Shown piece after piece: positions 11,801 to 21,498 of a stretch of 64,000 bases of DNA. Every line of letters starts with the position of its first letter. Within the stretch, counting starts at the first letter, position 1. Under the pieces are notes generated by a model. That model was not told the DNA's origin, did not search any database, and worked only from the letters and a program-made list of their open reading frames with translations. The position numbers were made by a program, and so were the translations under genes. Source of the DNA: Microcella sp. (GTDB taxonomy: Bacteria > Actinomycetota > Actinomycetes > Actinomycetales > Microbacteriaceae); assembly GCF_019739195.1 (NCBI RefSeq), contig NZ_JAHHDS010000003.1, positions 2,232,001 through 2,296,000 of the forward strand. Direction: 5' to 3'.

Positions 11801-12227
11801 GCCCGATTTCGCCCGCATGCCGTTGCCCTGGCGGGCGGGCGTGGTTGCGCTGTGCGTCGGCGGAGGGGCCGTGCTCGGTCTCGTGGGCACCTTCGCCCAC
11901 CAGTCGCTGCCGCCGGTGGGCGTCGGCATCGCCCTCGTGACCGTTGGCCTCTACATCGTCGGGCTGCGGGCATGGGGCGGTGTGCGCACGCCGGCCGCCG
12001 CGGGTTCGATCGGGGTCGCCGCCATTGTCGGGCCGCTCGCCTCCGCGGGCGGCAGCACCGTACTCGTCCCCGCCAATACGGCGGGCTACGTGTGGCTCGC
12101 CGGGGTGACGGCCATCGTCTTCTTCGCGCTCGCCTGGCCGCACATCCAGCAGGCTCCCCGGCGCCAGACGGATACGATGGAGCAGTACCCCGACGTCGAC
12201 TCGCCCGCCGACTCGACGTCTCGCTGA
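11793..12227 (+). CDS. Four-helix membrane protein (possibly DUF6113)
   Basis: 144 residues with four hydrophobic segments between residues 14 and 118, then a polar tail. ATG 11793 overlaps the last codons of ilvE (ATGCCTGA), implying coupled translation; the longer frame lies inside ilvE. It sits just upstream of fdxA, as DUF6113-type proteins often do in Microbacteriaceae. That family name is from memory and not certain. No function is known. Confidence 0.7.
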   Translation: MPEPDFARMPLPWRAGVVALCVGGGAVLGLVGTFAHQSLPPVGVGIALVTVGLYIVGLRAWGGVRTPAAAGSIGVAAIVGPLASAGGSTVLVPANTAGYVWLAGVTAIVFFALAWPHIQQAPRRQTDTMEQYPDVDSPADSTSR

Positions 12228-12249
12228 GCAGTGAGGTAGAACCGCCGCC

Positions 12250-12567
12250 GTGACCTACGTGATCGCCCTTCCGTGCGTTGACCTCAAAGACCGCGCCTGC
12301 ATCGACGAATGCCCCGTCGACTGCATCTACGAGGGCGACCGCATGCTCTACATCCACCCCGACGAGTGCGTCGACTGCGGTGCCTGCGAGCCGGTGTGCC
12401 CCGTCGAGGCGATCTTCTACGAAGACGATCTGCCCGACAAGTGGTCTGACTACTACACCGCCAACGTCGAGTTCTTCAGCGAGATCGGGTCGCCCGGTGG
12501 GGCGGCCAAGATCGGCGTGATCCCCGGAGACCACCCCGTCGTCGCCGCGGTGCCGCCGCAGGCATGA
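12250..12567 (+). CDS. fdxA: 7Fe ferredoxin [3Fe-4S][4Fe-4S]
   Basis: 105 residues. The N-terminal half carries the FdxA-type cysteine pattern: CVDLKDRACIDECPVDC for the 3Fe site, then CVDCGACEPVCP for the 4Fe site. It transfers single electrons in the cytoplasm. The start is GTG 12250. Its stop overlaps the ATG of dapC (ATGA). The fdxA-dapC pairing is conserved across actinobacteria. Confidence 0.95.
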   Translation: MTYVIALPCVDLKDRACIDECPVDCIYEGDRMLYIHPDECVDCGACEPVCPVEAIFYEDDLPDKWSDYYTANVEFFSEIGSPGGAAKIGVIPGDHPVVAAVPPQA

Positions 12568-13715
12568 GTCTCGCGCTCCCAGACTTTCCCTGGGATTCGC
12601 TCGCACCCTTCGCGGCGACAGCCCGCGAGCACGCCGACGGCATCGTCGACCTCTCGGTGGGCTCGCCCGTCGACCCGACCCCGGCGCTCGTGCGCGACGC
12701 ACTCGTGGCCGCGACCGACGCGCACGCCTACCCGACCACGTCAGGCACTCTCGCCCTCCGCGAGGCGATCGTCGACTGGTACGCCCGCCGGCGAGGCGTG
12801 ACGGCGTTGTCGACGGATGCTGTGCTCCCGACTATCGGCAGCAAAGAGCTCGTCGCCCTCCTGCCCCTGCTGCTCGGCCTCGGCCCTGGCGACACGGTGG
12901 TCTACCCGCGCACGGCCTACCCGACCTACGCCGTAGGTGCCGCGATCGCTCGCACGACCGGCGTCGCGGCGGATGACCCCCAGGCCTGGCCCGCATCCAC
13001 TCGACTCGTGTGGCTCAACAGCCCGGGCAACCCGACGGGGGCTGTGCTCGGCGTCGACGCGTTGCGCGCCGCGGTCGCCCGGGCCCGCGAGCTCAGAGCC
13101 GTGATCGTCAACGACGAGTGTTACGCCGAACTGGGCTGGCAGCCCGAGCGGTGGGCGGGCGACGCGACCGAGAGCGGCGCCGACTTCGGTGACGCCGAGC
13201 GCGTCCCGAGCATCCTCGACCCCCGTGTCATCGGCGGCGACGCGACCGGCGTGCTCAGCGTCTACTCGCTCAGCAAGCAATCGAACCTCGCCGGCTATCG
13301 CGCCGCGTTCGTCGCGGGCGACGAGGCTCTCGTGCGGCGCGTGCTCGAGGTGCGCAAGCACGCGGGGCTGATTCCGCCGGCGCCCGTGCAGGCCGCCATG
13401 ATCGCGGCCCTCGGTGACGAGCAGCACGTCGCCGAGCAGCGCGAGCGCTACCGTGCGCGACGCGAGGTGCTGGCCGCGGCACTGACGAGCGCGGGCTTCC
13501 GCATCGACCACTCCGAGGCCGGGCTGTACCTGTGGGCGACGCGCCACGAGCCCGCACTGGCTACGATCGCGGCCCTCGCCGACGTCGGCGTTCTCGCTGC
13601 GCCCGGCACGTTCTACGAGGGCGACGGCTCGCAACACGTGCGACTGGCGCTCACGGCGACCGACGAGCGCATCGCGGCGGCTGCGCGACGCTTGGAGAAC
13701 CTCTCTAAGTCGTGA
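12564..13715 (+). CDS. dapC: Succinyldiaminopimelate transaminase
   Basis: 383 residues, fold-type I aminotransferase. In lysine and meso-diaminopimelate synthesis it converts N-succinyl-2-amino-6-ketopimelate to N-succinyl-LL-diaminopimelate using glutamate. Visible motifs are the Asn/Pro-containing LNSPGNPTGAV, NDECYAELGW (Asp and Tyr for PLP) and YSLSKQSNLAGYR with the PLP lysine. It directly follows fdxA with a 4-bp overlap. dapD and dapE lie 1.6-3.8 kb downstream, so the whole succinylase branch is close together. Confidence 0.92.
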   Translation: MSLALPDFPWDSLAPFAATAREHADGIVDLSVGSPVDPTPALVRDALVAATDAHAYPTTSGTLALREAIVDWYARRRGVTALSTDAVLPTIGSKELVALLPLLLGLGPGDTVVYPRTAYPTYAVGAAIARTTGVAADDPQAWPASTRLVWLNSPGNPTGAVLGVDALRAAVARARELRAVIVNDECYAELGWQPERWAGDATESGADFGDAERVPSILDPRVIGGDATGVLSVYSLSKQSNLAGYRAAFVAGDEALVRRVLEVRKHAGLIPPAPVQAAMIAALGDEQHVAEQRERYRARREVLAAALTSAGFRIDHSEAGLYLWATRHEPALATIAALADVGVLAAPGTFYEGDGSQHVRLALTATDERIAAAARRLENLSKS

Positions 13716-13716
13716 G

Positions 13717-13733
13717 CCCCGCTCTTGGCGGGG
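13717..13733 (+). terminator. Short hairpin after dapC
   Basis: CCCCGC and GCGGGG pair around a TCTTG loop, starting 2 bp after the dapC stop. It is short and has no T-run, so it is only a plausible terminator. Confidence 0.4.
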
Positions 13734-13849
13734 TCGGCACTGGTGCGGCTTTCCCCATAGGCTGTACTCGGGTCACTCCCGAGCCGCCACCACCTTAGGC
13801 CCGCTACGGGACCCCGCCCCCAGAACGACCATCCACGCGAGGAGGCGCA

Positions 13850-15136
<1,287 letters not shown>

Positions 15137-15204
15137 CGCCTCCCTGGCGCAACCCGGTGCCGCACTTCGGGCCTGCCGTGTCGCTTCAGCCCGGTGAGGT
15201 GCTC

Positions 15205-15240
15205 GACACGCCGCAGTAGCGGGCAGCTGTGCGGCGTGTC
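15205..15240. terminator. Hairpin 1 between gltA and dapD
   Basis: A perfect 11-bp inverted repeat (GACACGCCGCA / TGCGGCGTGTC) with a 14-nt loop lies between convergent genes. It is likely part of a termination or RNA-stabilising region. Confidence 0.5.
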
Positions 15241-15274
15241 GCCTCATTCACCGGGGCGTTGCGACATTCGATAC

Positions 15275-15297
15275 GGGATGCTCGCGCCGAGCATCCC
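15275..15297. terminator. Hairpin 2 between gltA and dapD
   Basis: A perfect 10-bp stem (GGGATGCTCG / CGAGCATCCC) with a 3-nt CGC loop lies 12 bp from the dapD stop. This tight hairpin is the better candidate for the bidirectional terminator. Confidence 0.6.
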
Positions 15298-15309
15298 GAC
15301 CCGGCATCG

Positions 15310-16323
15310 CTACGCGTGCAGCGCCTGGTTGAGTTGCACGCCCGCGCCCGTGCGGGGCAGCACCTCGACGGCTCCGGTCACCGAGCTGCGGCGGAACAGC
15401 AGCCCCGGTACCCCTGACAGCTCAGCAGCCTTGACGACGCGCGGCTGCCCGTCGGCGCCGACCGTGCCGTCGAGCACGACGACCTTCTGGCCGGCGGTCA
15501 CGTAGAGGCCCGCCTCGACGACCGAGTCGTCGCCGATCGAGATGCCGATGCCGCTGTTGGCGCCGAGCAGCGCACGCTCGCCGATCGCGATGCGGTGCGT
15601 GCCGCCGCCCGAGAGGGTGCCCATGATCGAGGCTCCGCCGCCGATGTCGCTGCCGTCGCCGACGACGACGCCCTGGCTGATGCGGCCTTCGACCATCGAG
15701 GCACCCAGGGTGCCGGCGTTGAAGTTGATGAAGCCCTCGTGCATGACGGTCGTGCCGGGCGAGACGTAGGCGCCCAGGCGCACGCGCGAGGCGTCGGCGA
15801 TGCGCACGCGCGGCGGGGTCACGTAGTCGAGCAGGCGCGGAAACTTGTCGATGCCGAGCGCCGAGATGCCCGCCTGCTGCAGCACGGGTCGGCGCGCGTC
15901 GAAGTCGTCGGGGTGCATCGGGCCCGCCGTCGTCCACATGACGATGGGCAGGTGGCCGAAGATGCCCTCCAACGAGAGAGTGTTGGGGTGCACGAGCCGG
16001 TGGCTCAACAGGTGCAGGCGCAGGTAGGCGTCGGGGGTCGACTGCGGCGCAGCATCCAGGTCGATCGAGATGGTGCGCGCCTCGCGACGCACCCCGCGTC
16101 GGGCATCCTCGCCCTGCAGGTGCTCGATCTCAGCGGGAACGATGTAGGGGTCGCGCCCGTGCGGCAGTGTGCCGAGCTCGGGGTGTGGAAACCAGGTGTC
16201 GAGCTCTTCGCTGTCGGCGATGCGCAGGGTCACGAGTCCGTAGCCCCAGGCGTGGCGCGTGGCGCGCTCAGAGTCGGTGGCGGTGGGGGTGTCGCGGGCG
16301 GACGGGGCGGTGGGGCTCGACAT
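15310..16323 (-). CDS. dapD: Tetrahydrodipicolinate N-succinyltransferase
   Basis: 337 residues, actinobacterial-type DapD. It succinylates tetrahydrodipicolinate with succinyl-CoA, the committed step of the succinylase branch. The N-terminal 150 residues form the actinobacterial globular domain. The C-terminal half is a left-handed beta helix, seen as irregular hexapeptide repeats such as GAYVSPGTTVMHEGFINFNA and VVVGDGSDIGGGASIMG. The first 20 Ser/Thr/Pro-rich residues may be dispensable. The gene is divergent from dapE with only 36 bp between starts, so both promoters must overlap. Confidence 0.93.
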   Translation of the reverse strand: MSSPTAPSARDTPTATDSERATRHAWGYGLVTLRIADSEELDTWFPHPELGTLPHGRDPYIVPAEIEHLQGEDARRGVRREARTISIDLDAAPQSTPDAYLRLHLLSHRLVHPNTLSLEGIFGHLPIVMWTTAGPMHPDDFDARRPVLQQAGISALGIDKFPRLLDYVTPPRVRIADASRVRLGAYVSPGTTVMHEGFINFNAGTLGASMVEGRISQGVVVGDGSDIGGGASIMGTLSGGGTHRIAIGERALLGANSGIGISIGDDSVVEAGLYVTAGQKVVVLDGTVGADGQPRVVKAAELSGVPGLLFRRSSVTGAVEVLPRTGAGVQLNQALHA

Positions 16324-16359
16324 GCCTCCAGGCTACCGGCGCCGCATTACCCTGGAAGC

Positions 16360-17487
16360 GTGACTGCCCCCGACGCTGCGACTGCGCGCGAGATGCCCGC
16401 CGAGCTGCCCCTCGACGACGGCGTCGTAGCGCTCACCGCGGCGATCGTCGATATCGCGAGCGTCAGTGGCGATGAGCGGATGCTCGCCGACGCGATCGAG
16501 CACACACTCCGGCTGCGCGCCCCGCACCTCGAGGTGCTGCGCGACGGCGACGCGATCGTGGCTCGCACTCACCTCGGCCGCGCGCAGCGGGTGATCGTCG
16601 CGGGACATATCGACACGGTGCCTACCAACAACAACCTGCCGAGTCGCCTGGAGGGTGATGCCACCACCGGCACCCTCTGGGGCCGCGGCACGGTCGACAT
16701 GAAGGGCGGGTGCGCGGTCATGCTCGCGCTCGCCGTCTCGCTCGAGGCACCCGTCTACGACGTGACCTACATCTGGTACGACCACGAAGAGGTCGAGGCG
16801 AGTCTCAACGGCCTCGGCCGTCTCGCCCGCACGCGCCCCGAGCTGCTCGAGGCAGACTTCGCGATTCTGGGCGAGCCGAGCAACGCGGGCATCGAGGGCG
16901 GCTGCAACGGCACGCTGCGCGTCGAGCTGCGCGCCGCGGGTCGTCGCGCGCACTCTGCTCGCGCCTGGATGGGCGTCAACGCGATCCACGCCCTCGCCCC
17001 GGCGCTCGAGCTGCTGGCACGCTTCGAGCCCGAGACGATCGAGGTCGACGGCCTTGCCTACCGCGAGGGTCTCAACGCCGTCGGCGTGCGCGGGGGAGTC
17101 GCGGGCAACGTGATTCCCGACGAGGCAGTGCTGACGGTCAACTATCGCTTCGCCCCCGACAAGAGCGTCGCCGAGGCCGAGCAGCGGCTGCGCGAGCTGT
17201 TCGGCACCGTCGCGCCCGAGCTCACGCTCACGGTCACCGATGCGAGCGGCGGGGCTCGCCCGGGACTGGATGCTGCGCTCGCGCAGCACTTCGTCGCGGC
17301 CGTCGGCTCGGCGCCTGCCCCGAAGTACGGCTGGACCGACGTCGCCCGCTTCGCCGAACTCGGCATTCCGGCCGTCAACTACGGCCCCGGAGACCCCTCG
17401 CTCGCCCACACCGACGACGAGCGCGTGCCGGTCGAGCAGATTCTCGCCTGCGAGCGCGGCTTGCGCGCCTGGCTCAGCGGGGCTTGA
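16360..17487 (+). CDS. dapE: Succinyl-diaminopimelate desuccinylase
   Basis: 375 residues, M20 metallopeptidase family. It hydrolyses N-succinyl-LL-diaminopimelate to LL-diaminopimelate with two zinc ions. GHIDTVP near residue 86 carries the first zinc His and Asp. Next come GRGTVDMKGGCAV (bridging Asp), WYDHEEVEA (catalytic Glu and zinc Glu) and the dimerisation domain. I chose GTG 16360; the much longer in-frame opening runs back through dapD on the other strand and is a shadow. The mannosyltransferase gene follows 28 bp later. Confidence 0.92.
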   Translation: MTAPDAATAREMPAELPLDDGVVALTAAIVDIASVSGDERMLADAIEHTLRLRAPHLEVLRDGDAIVARTHLGRAQRVIVAGHIDTVPTNNNLPSRLEGDATTGTLWGRGTVDMKGGCAVMLALAVSLEAPVYDVTYIWYDHEEVEASLNGLGRLARTRPELLEADFAILGEPSNAGIEGGCNGTLRVELRAAGRRAHSARAWMGVNAIHALAPALELLARFEPETIEVDGLAYREGLNAVGVRGGVAGNVIPDEAVLTVNYRFAPDKSVAEAEQRLRELFGTVAPELTLTVTDASGGARPGLDAALAQHFVAAVGSAPAPKYGWTDVARFAELGIPAVNYGPGDPSLAHTDDERVPVEQILACERGLRAWLSGA

Positions 17488-17515
17488 GGGTGCGCGGTGA
17501 GCGCATGATCGCGCC

Positions 17516-18829
17516 GTGAGCACCTCCGCGGCGAACACCCGCGGCGCAGCGCCATCTGCGACTGATGCGGCCGCCGCGACCTCCTTTGCCCCACCGGTCG
17601 GCCTGCGGGCCGAGGTCGCCGACCTGCTGCGCCGCACGCCCTGGTGGCTCACTGTGCTCGCCATCTGGGCCGCGTCGCGCGCGGTCACGACGGCGATCAT
17701 GCTCTCGTTCGCGAGTCGGCAGCAGGCCAACTCCTGGACCGACGCGAGCCCCGGCTACCTCGACTTCGCCCGCCTGTGGGACGGCCACTGGTACTACATC
17801 ATCGCCGCGGTCGGATACCCCGACGAGATACCCCGAGACGAGCAGGGCCGCGCTGGCGAGAGCGCCTGGGCCTTCATGCCCGTCTACCCGGGGCTCGTGC
17901 GCATCGGCATGACCCTGATCGGCGACTTTTCGGCGCAGGGCTTCGCCCTCGTCGCCGTGACCATCTCGGTGCTGTCGAGCGCTGCCGCTGCGCTGCTCTT
18001 CTTCGTGCTCATGCGCCGCTGGCTCACGCGCGGCACGGTACTGCTGGCGACAACGCTGTTCTGCACCATGCCGCTCTCGCCCGTGCTGCAGGTCGCCTAC
18101 GCCGAGGCGCTGCACCTCGTGCTGCTGCTCGGCGCGCTCATTCTCGTGCTCGACCGGCACTGGCGCCTGCTCGCCATGGTGGTCACGGTCATGGCCCTCA
18201 CGCGCCCGAGCGGTCTGGCCTTCGCGTTTCTGCTCGCGATGGTGTGGGTCTGGCGGTGGATGCGCCGAGACCGCGAACCCTTCGCCCTGCGAGAGCGGGT
18301 GCACCTCGGGCTGACGGCCGTCATCGCCGGCTTCGCCGGGCTTGCCTGGCCGGGCATCGTCGCGCTCAGCACGGGCGACCTGCTCGGCTACACCGACACC
18401 GAGCTGGCGTGGCGCCGCCCGTACATCGGCGAGGTCGAGCTCGTGCCGTTCACCCCGTGGGTGCAGGGAGCGCAGTGGTGGATGGGCGACGTGCTCGGGG
18501 TGATCATCCTCGTCATCGTCCTGTTGCTGGCGGCGTGCGCGTTCGCCCTGCCCTCGATGCGGCGCATGCCCGTCGAACTGCGGTTGTGGATCGTCGCGTA
18601 CTCGCTCTACCTGCTCGCGGTGTTCTTTCCGCAGTCGAGCACGTTCCGGCTGCTGTTGCCGATCGTGCCCGTGCTCGGGGCGGTCGCCTCGGGAATCGTC
18701 GCGGTCGGGCGCACGCCCCTCGGGCGCGGTCTGCTCGCCGCCCTTGTCATCGCGCTCGGCATCGCCGGCCAGGTCGGATGGGTGCACATCACCTGGTGGG
18801 TCGACGGCTACGACTGGACTCCACCGTGA
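17516..18829 (+). CDS. PIG-V-like glycosyltransferase, polytopic membrane protein
   Basis: 437 residues with about ten hydrophobic segments. After a cytoplasmic N-terminus the motif RLWDGHWYYIIAAVGYP appears near residue 85. It matches the luminal W-D-x-x-W-Y pattern of GPI mannosyltransferase II (PIG-V) and its bacterial GT-C relatives, which use polyprenyl-phosphate sugars. A role in envelope glycan assembly is inferred. The start is GTG 17516. No linked glycan genes are visible apart from dapE upstream. Confidence 0.8.
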   Translation: MSTSAANTRGAAPSATDAAAATSFAPPVGLRAEVADLLRRTPWWLTVLAIWAASRAVTTAIMLSFASRQQANSWTDASPGYLDFARLWDGHWYYIIAAVGYPDEIPRDEQGRAGESAWAFMPVYPGLVRIGMTLIGDFSAQGFALVAVTISVLSSAAAALLFFVLMRRWLTRGTVLLATTLFCTMPLSPVLQVAYAEALHLVLLLGALILVLDRHWRLLAMVVTVMALTRPSGLAFAFLLAMVWVWRWMRRDREPFALRERVHLGLTAVIAGFAGLAWPGIVALSTGDLLGYTDTELAWRRPYIGEVELVPFTPWVQGAQWWMGDVLGVIILVIVLLLAACAFALPSMRRMPVELRLWIVAYSLYLLAVFFPQSSTFRLLLPIVPVLGAVASGIVAVGRTPLGRGLLAALVIALGIAGQVGWVHITWWVDGYDWTPP

Positions 18830-18861
18830 TCGGCGGGTGACCAGCAGCCCCTCGATTTAGC

Positions 18862-18885
18862 GGGAGCGCTTCCATACGGGATAAT
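18862..18885 (+). promoter_or_regulatory. Putative promoter and LacI-like palindrome before DUF3117 gene
   Basis: GGGAGCGCTTCC at 18862-18873 is close to the GGGAGCGCTCCC palindrome used by many LacI-family repressors. GATAAT at 18880-18885 resembles a -10 box, 33 bp before the DUF3117 start. No regulator gene is nearby, and the palindrome may be chance in GC-rich DNA. Confidence 0.3.
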
Positions 18886-18917
18886 GGAGGAGAGCTTTCA
18901 TCGAAAGGGGAGATCAC

Positions 18918-19085
18918 ATGGCGGCCATGAAGCCCAGGACCGGCGACGGACCGATGGAGGCCGTCAAGGAGGGTCGCCTGATCATCGTGCGTGTGCCTCT
19001 CGAAGGCGGCGGACGCCTCGTGGTGTCGGTCAACGACGACGAGGCCAAAGAGCTGCACGACGCCCTCGCTGCGGCGATCGCGTAG
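18918..19085 (+). CDS. DUF3117 small protein
   Basis: 55 residues beginning MAAMKPRTGDGPMEAVKEGR, the unmistakable start of the DUF3117 family found throughout actinobacteria (unknown function; small beta-rich protein). The sequence continues with the highly conserved RVPLEGGGRLVV. ATG 18918 has AAGGGGAG at 18905-18912. The gene stands alone, with its own promoter-like sequence upstream. Confidence 0.93.
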   Translation: MAAMKPRTGDGPMEAVKEGRLIIVRVPLEGGGRLVVSVNDDEAKELHDALAAAIA

Positions 19086-19153
19086 CGCGACTCTTCTCAC
19101 CACGCGACCTCGACGGTCGCGTTCTCTCTGCCCCGGTTCGACGCCGGTGCGGC

Positions 19154-19786
19154 TCAGCTGCGGCGCGTGACGAGCTGCAGCAGGCCGTCGCCGACCGGCG
19201 ACAGCGCCACATGCACGGCCGGTGAGGCTTCGAGTTCGGCGATGAGCTCGCGCAGTTGCGTGGTTGTCGACTCGCGGCGCGCGGGGTCAGAGACCGTGTC
19301 GCGCCAGAGTGCGTGAGCGATGAGCACCGCGCCACCCGGACGCACGAGGCGCAGGGCGTGCTCGGCATACTCGTGCAGAGAGCTCGCGTCGGCGTCGATG
19401 AGCACGACGTCGTAGCTGCCCTCGTTCATGCGCGGCAGTACGTCGATGGCGCGACCTGTGATGAGGCGCACACGCGACGCGGGGTGCCCGGCCTCGGTGA
19501 AGTGGCGGCGCGCGACCTCGTGGTGATCGGCTTCGACGTCAATCGACGTGAGCTGAGCATCCGGAGCCCCGGTCAGCAACCAGAGGCCGGAGACGCCGAT
19601 GCCGGTGCCCACCTCGATGATCGAGGCGGCGTTCGTGGCGGCGGCGATGACAGCCACCTGGGCACCCGTCGCGGGGCTGATCGGGTCGATGCCGAGCTCG
19701 AGCGACTGCGCGCGTGCGGCAGCGATCGCCTCGGATTCGAGGGTCGACTGCTCGACGTACTTCCACGACAGGTCTTTGCTGGCCAC
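19154..19786 (-). CDS. O-methyltransferase, SAM-dependent
   Basis: 210 residues, class I SAM methyltransferase of the caffeoyl-CoA O-methyltransferase type (Methyltransf_3). The SAM motif is IIEVGTGIGVSG near residue 61, followed by the acidic LTSIDVEADHH and the metal-binding YDVVLIDADA. The substrate is unknown; in actinobacteria this gene commonly lies next to sigE/rseA/tatB genes. I chose GTG 19786 with GAGGAG 4 bp upstream over the GTG four codons earlier. It is divergent from tatB. Confidence 0.9.
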   Translation of the reverse strand: MASKDLSWKYVEQSTLESEAIAAARAQSLELGIDPISPATGAQVAVIAAATNAASIIEVGTGIGVSGLWLLTGAPDAQLTSIDVEADHHEVARRHFTEAGHPASRVRLITGRAIDVLPRMNEGSYDVVLIDADASSLHEYAEHALRLVRPGGAVLIAHALWRDTVSDPARRESTTTQLRELIAELEASPAVHVALSPVGDGLLQLVTRRS

Positions 19787-19850
19787 GGTGCTCCTCACTG
19801 CGTGCCCAGCCTAGGGCGAAGACCTCAGCAGACCGGGCTATTCTCAAGGG

Positions 19851-20225
19851 GTGTCCTGGGGCCTGACGTTCGAGAAGCTGCTGCTCATCGGGCTGATCGC
19901 GGTCATTCTCATCGGCCCCGATCGTCTGCCGGGCTATGCGGCGCAGTTCGGGCGCCTCATCCGGTCGTTGCGCGACATGGCGAATGGGGCCAAGACGCGC
20001 ATGCGCGAAGAGATGGGCCCTGACTACGACGACGTCGACTGGAAGAAGCTCGACCCCCGCCAGTACGACCCGCGGCGCATCATTCGCGAAGCCCTCGTCG
20101 ACGACCCGGCCACGACGGCTGCGGCGACGGCGGTCGCGGCCGCTCCGCGCGAGTCTGCGTATGCGCAGCGGCAGAGGTTGATCCGCGAGGGTCGCCCGGC
20201 GCCGTTCGACTCCGAGGCGACCTAG
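19851..20225 (+). CDS. tatB: Sec-independent translocase protein TatB
   Basis: 124 residues. A short N-terminal membrane helix (KLLLIGLIAVILIGPDRLP) is followed by the amphipathic helix AAQFGRLIRSLRDMANGAK and a polar, charged tail. This is the TatB/TatA pattern, and the length and GPDRLP motif favour TatB. It acts as the substrate receptor of the twin-arginine translocase together with TatC. The start is GTG 19851. Confidence 0.9.
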   Translation: MSWGLTFEKLLLIGLIAVILIGPDRLPGYAAQFGRLIRSLRDMANGAKTRMREEMGPDYDDVDWKKLDPRQYDPRRIIREALVDDPATTAAATAVAAAPRESAYAQRQRLIREGRPAPFDSEAT

Positions 20226-20250
20226 GCACCCTGCGGCGACGGATGCTCGC

Positions 20251-21177
20251 TCAGCGCTCGCCGACCGTGCGGTAGCCCTGCACGACGCGCTCGGCCTCGT
20301 GCTGCAGCAGTTCGACGACGCGCCGCACGCTGGGGCGCTCGGCCCGGTCGGCCCGCATGAGCGCCGAGACCTGCCGCTCGGCGGGCAGTCCGCTGATCGG
20401 ACGCGTGACGATGCCATTGCCGTGGCTGCGCGTCGTGAAGCGCGGCAGAATCGCGATGCCGACTCCGGCGGCGACGAGTCGCTCGACGATGATGTTGTCC
20501 ATGATGCGCTGCACGATGCGCGGCTCGCGGCCGACCGTGGCCCCGAGGCGTTCGAGCACGCGGTCGTAGGGGTAGCCGACGGGGGCACCGATCCAGTTCT
20601 CGTCGACGAGGTCGGCGCCGCGCACGACGGTCTTCTCGACGAGCGGGTGACCCACCGGCAGCGCGACGTCGAAGGGCTCGATCATGAGCGGCACGCAGCG
20701 CAGGCCTCGCTCGTTCCAGTGCGCCGGAATACCTTGCGAGTCGGCGACGACGATGTCGTAGTCGGCGGTCAGCTGGGCGAAGTCGGGCAGGGGCAGATCG
20801 TGGTCGGTGAGCACGATCTCAAGGCCGGGCTCATCGGCGAGGGCGCGCAGGGCTCCGGGCAGCAGCATCTGCCCCGCGGTCGGGAACACGCTCACGGATA
20901 CCGACCCGCGCGGGCTCTGCTTGAACTCGTGCCAGAGCGCTTCGGCCGACTCGATCGCGACAGCGATCTCGCGTGCGGTCTCGGCGAGGGCGAGGCCTGC
21001 GCCCGTGAGCACGAGACCGCGCCCGTGGCGCTCGGTGAGCGGTACGCCGGCTTCGGCTTCGAGCACCTTCAACTGCTGCGATACGGCGGATGCGGTGCGG
21101 TGGGTCGCCCGTGCGACCGCCGTGATGCTGCCCCTGTCGGCTAGTTCACGTAGCAGTTCGAGTCGGCGCACATCCAC
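20251..21177 (-). CDS. LysR-family transcriptional regulator
   Basis: 308 residues. The N-terminal winged helix-turn-helix (residues 3-60, with ITAVARATHRTASAVSQQL) is followed by a periplasmic-binding-protein-like effector domain. The effector and target are unknown. It is divergent from a tiny membrane-protein gene at 21306, which is therefore the first candidate target. The 128-bp intergenic region is AT-richer than its surroundings and presumably contains the operator. Confidence 0.9.
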   Translation of the reverse strand: MDVRRLELLRELADRGSITAVARATHRTASAVSQQLKVLEAEAGVPLTERHGRGLVLTGAGLALAETAREIAVAIESAEALWHEFKQSPRGSVSVSVFPTAGQMLLPGALRALADEPGLEIVLTDHDLPLPDFAQLTADYDIVVADSQGIPAHWNERGLRCVPLMIEPFDVALPVGHPLVEKTVVRGADLVDENWIGAPVGYPYDRVLERLGATVGREPRIVQRIMDNIIVERLVAAGVGIAILPRFTTRSHGNGIVTRPISGLPAERQVSALMRADRAERPSVRRVVELLQHEAERVVQGYRTVGER

Positions 21178-21305
21178 GTCGCAATACTAAAGGAGAACTA
21201 AACAGTCAGTGCAGTAAGACTCGATTGTGCTTGAGCGTTACACGCGATGGAATGGCTCTAGTCGTCACGCGCATCCGCGCGTCGCTCGCCAAGGAGAAGC
21301 CCGTC

Positions 21306-21416
21306 ATGATCGCCCTGCTCGTCACTCTCGCCCTGCTTGCTGTTGCTGCTGTCGTCTCGACCGTGGCCGCCACGGTGCGTGACGGCTACCGTCGCGTTCC
21401 TGCCATCCAGCGCTGA
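21306..21416 (+). CDS. 36-residue single-helix membrane peptide
   Basis: The reading frame MIALLVTLALLAVAAVVSTV continues with AATVRDGYRRVPAIQR: one membrane helix and a basic tail. AAGGAG at 21291-21296 lies 9 bp before ATG 21306, which supports this short start over the 63-codon frame opening at 21225. Similar short proteins ending in RDGYRRVP occur in other Microbacteriaceae as I recall; function is unknown. It is divergent from the LysR gene. Confidence 0.6.
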   Translation: MIALLVTLALLAVAAVVSTVAATVRDGYRRVPAIQR

Positions 21417-21498
21417 GCTCGTTTCCAGCTCTGATCTCGGCTCCGGCTTGATCGGTGTGGTGCTTCGCGCCGCGCCGACGCGACCTAGCCGCTCTGCA

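Noticed and set aside
15595-16359. A 255-codon N-terminal extension of DapE
   Set aside because: It runs antisense through dapD and has no DapE-like content; DapE begins at GTG 16360 with normal length.
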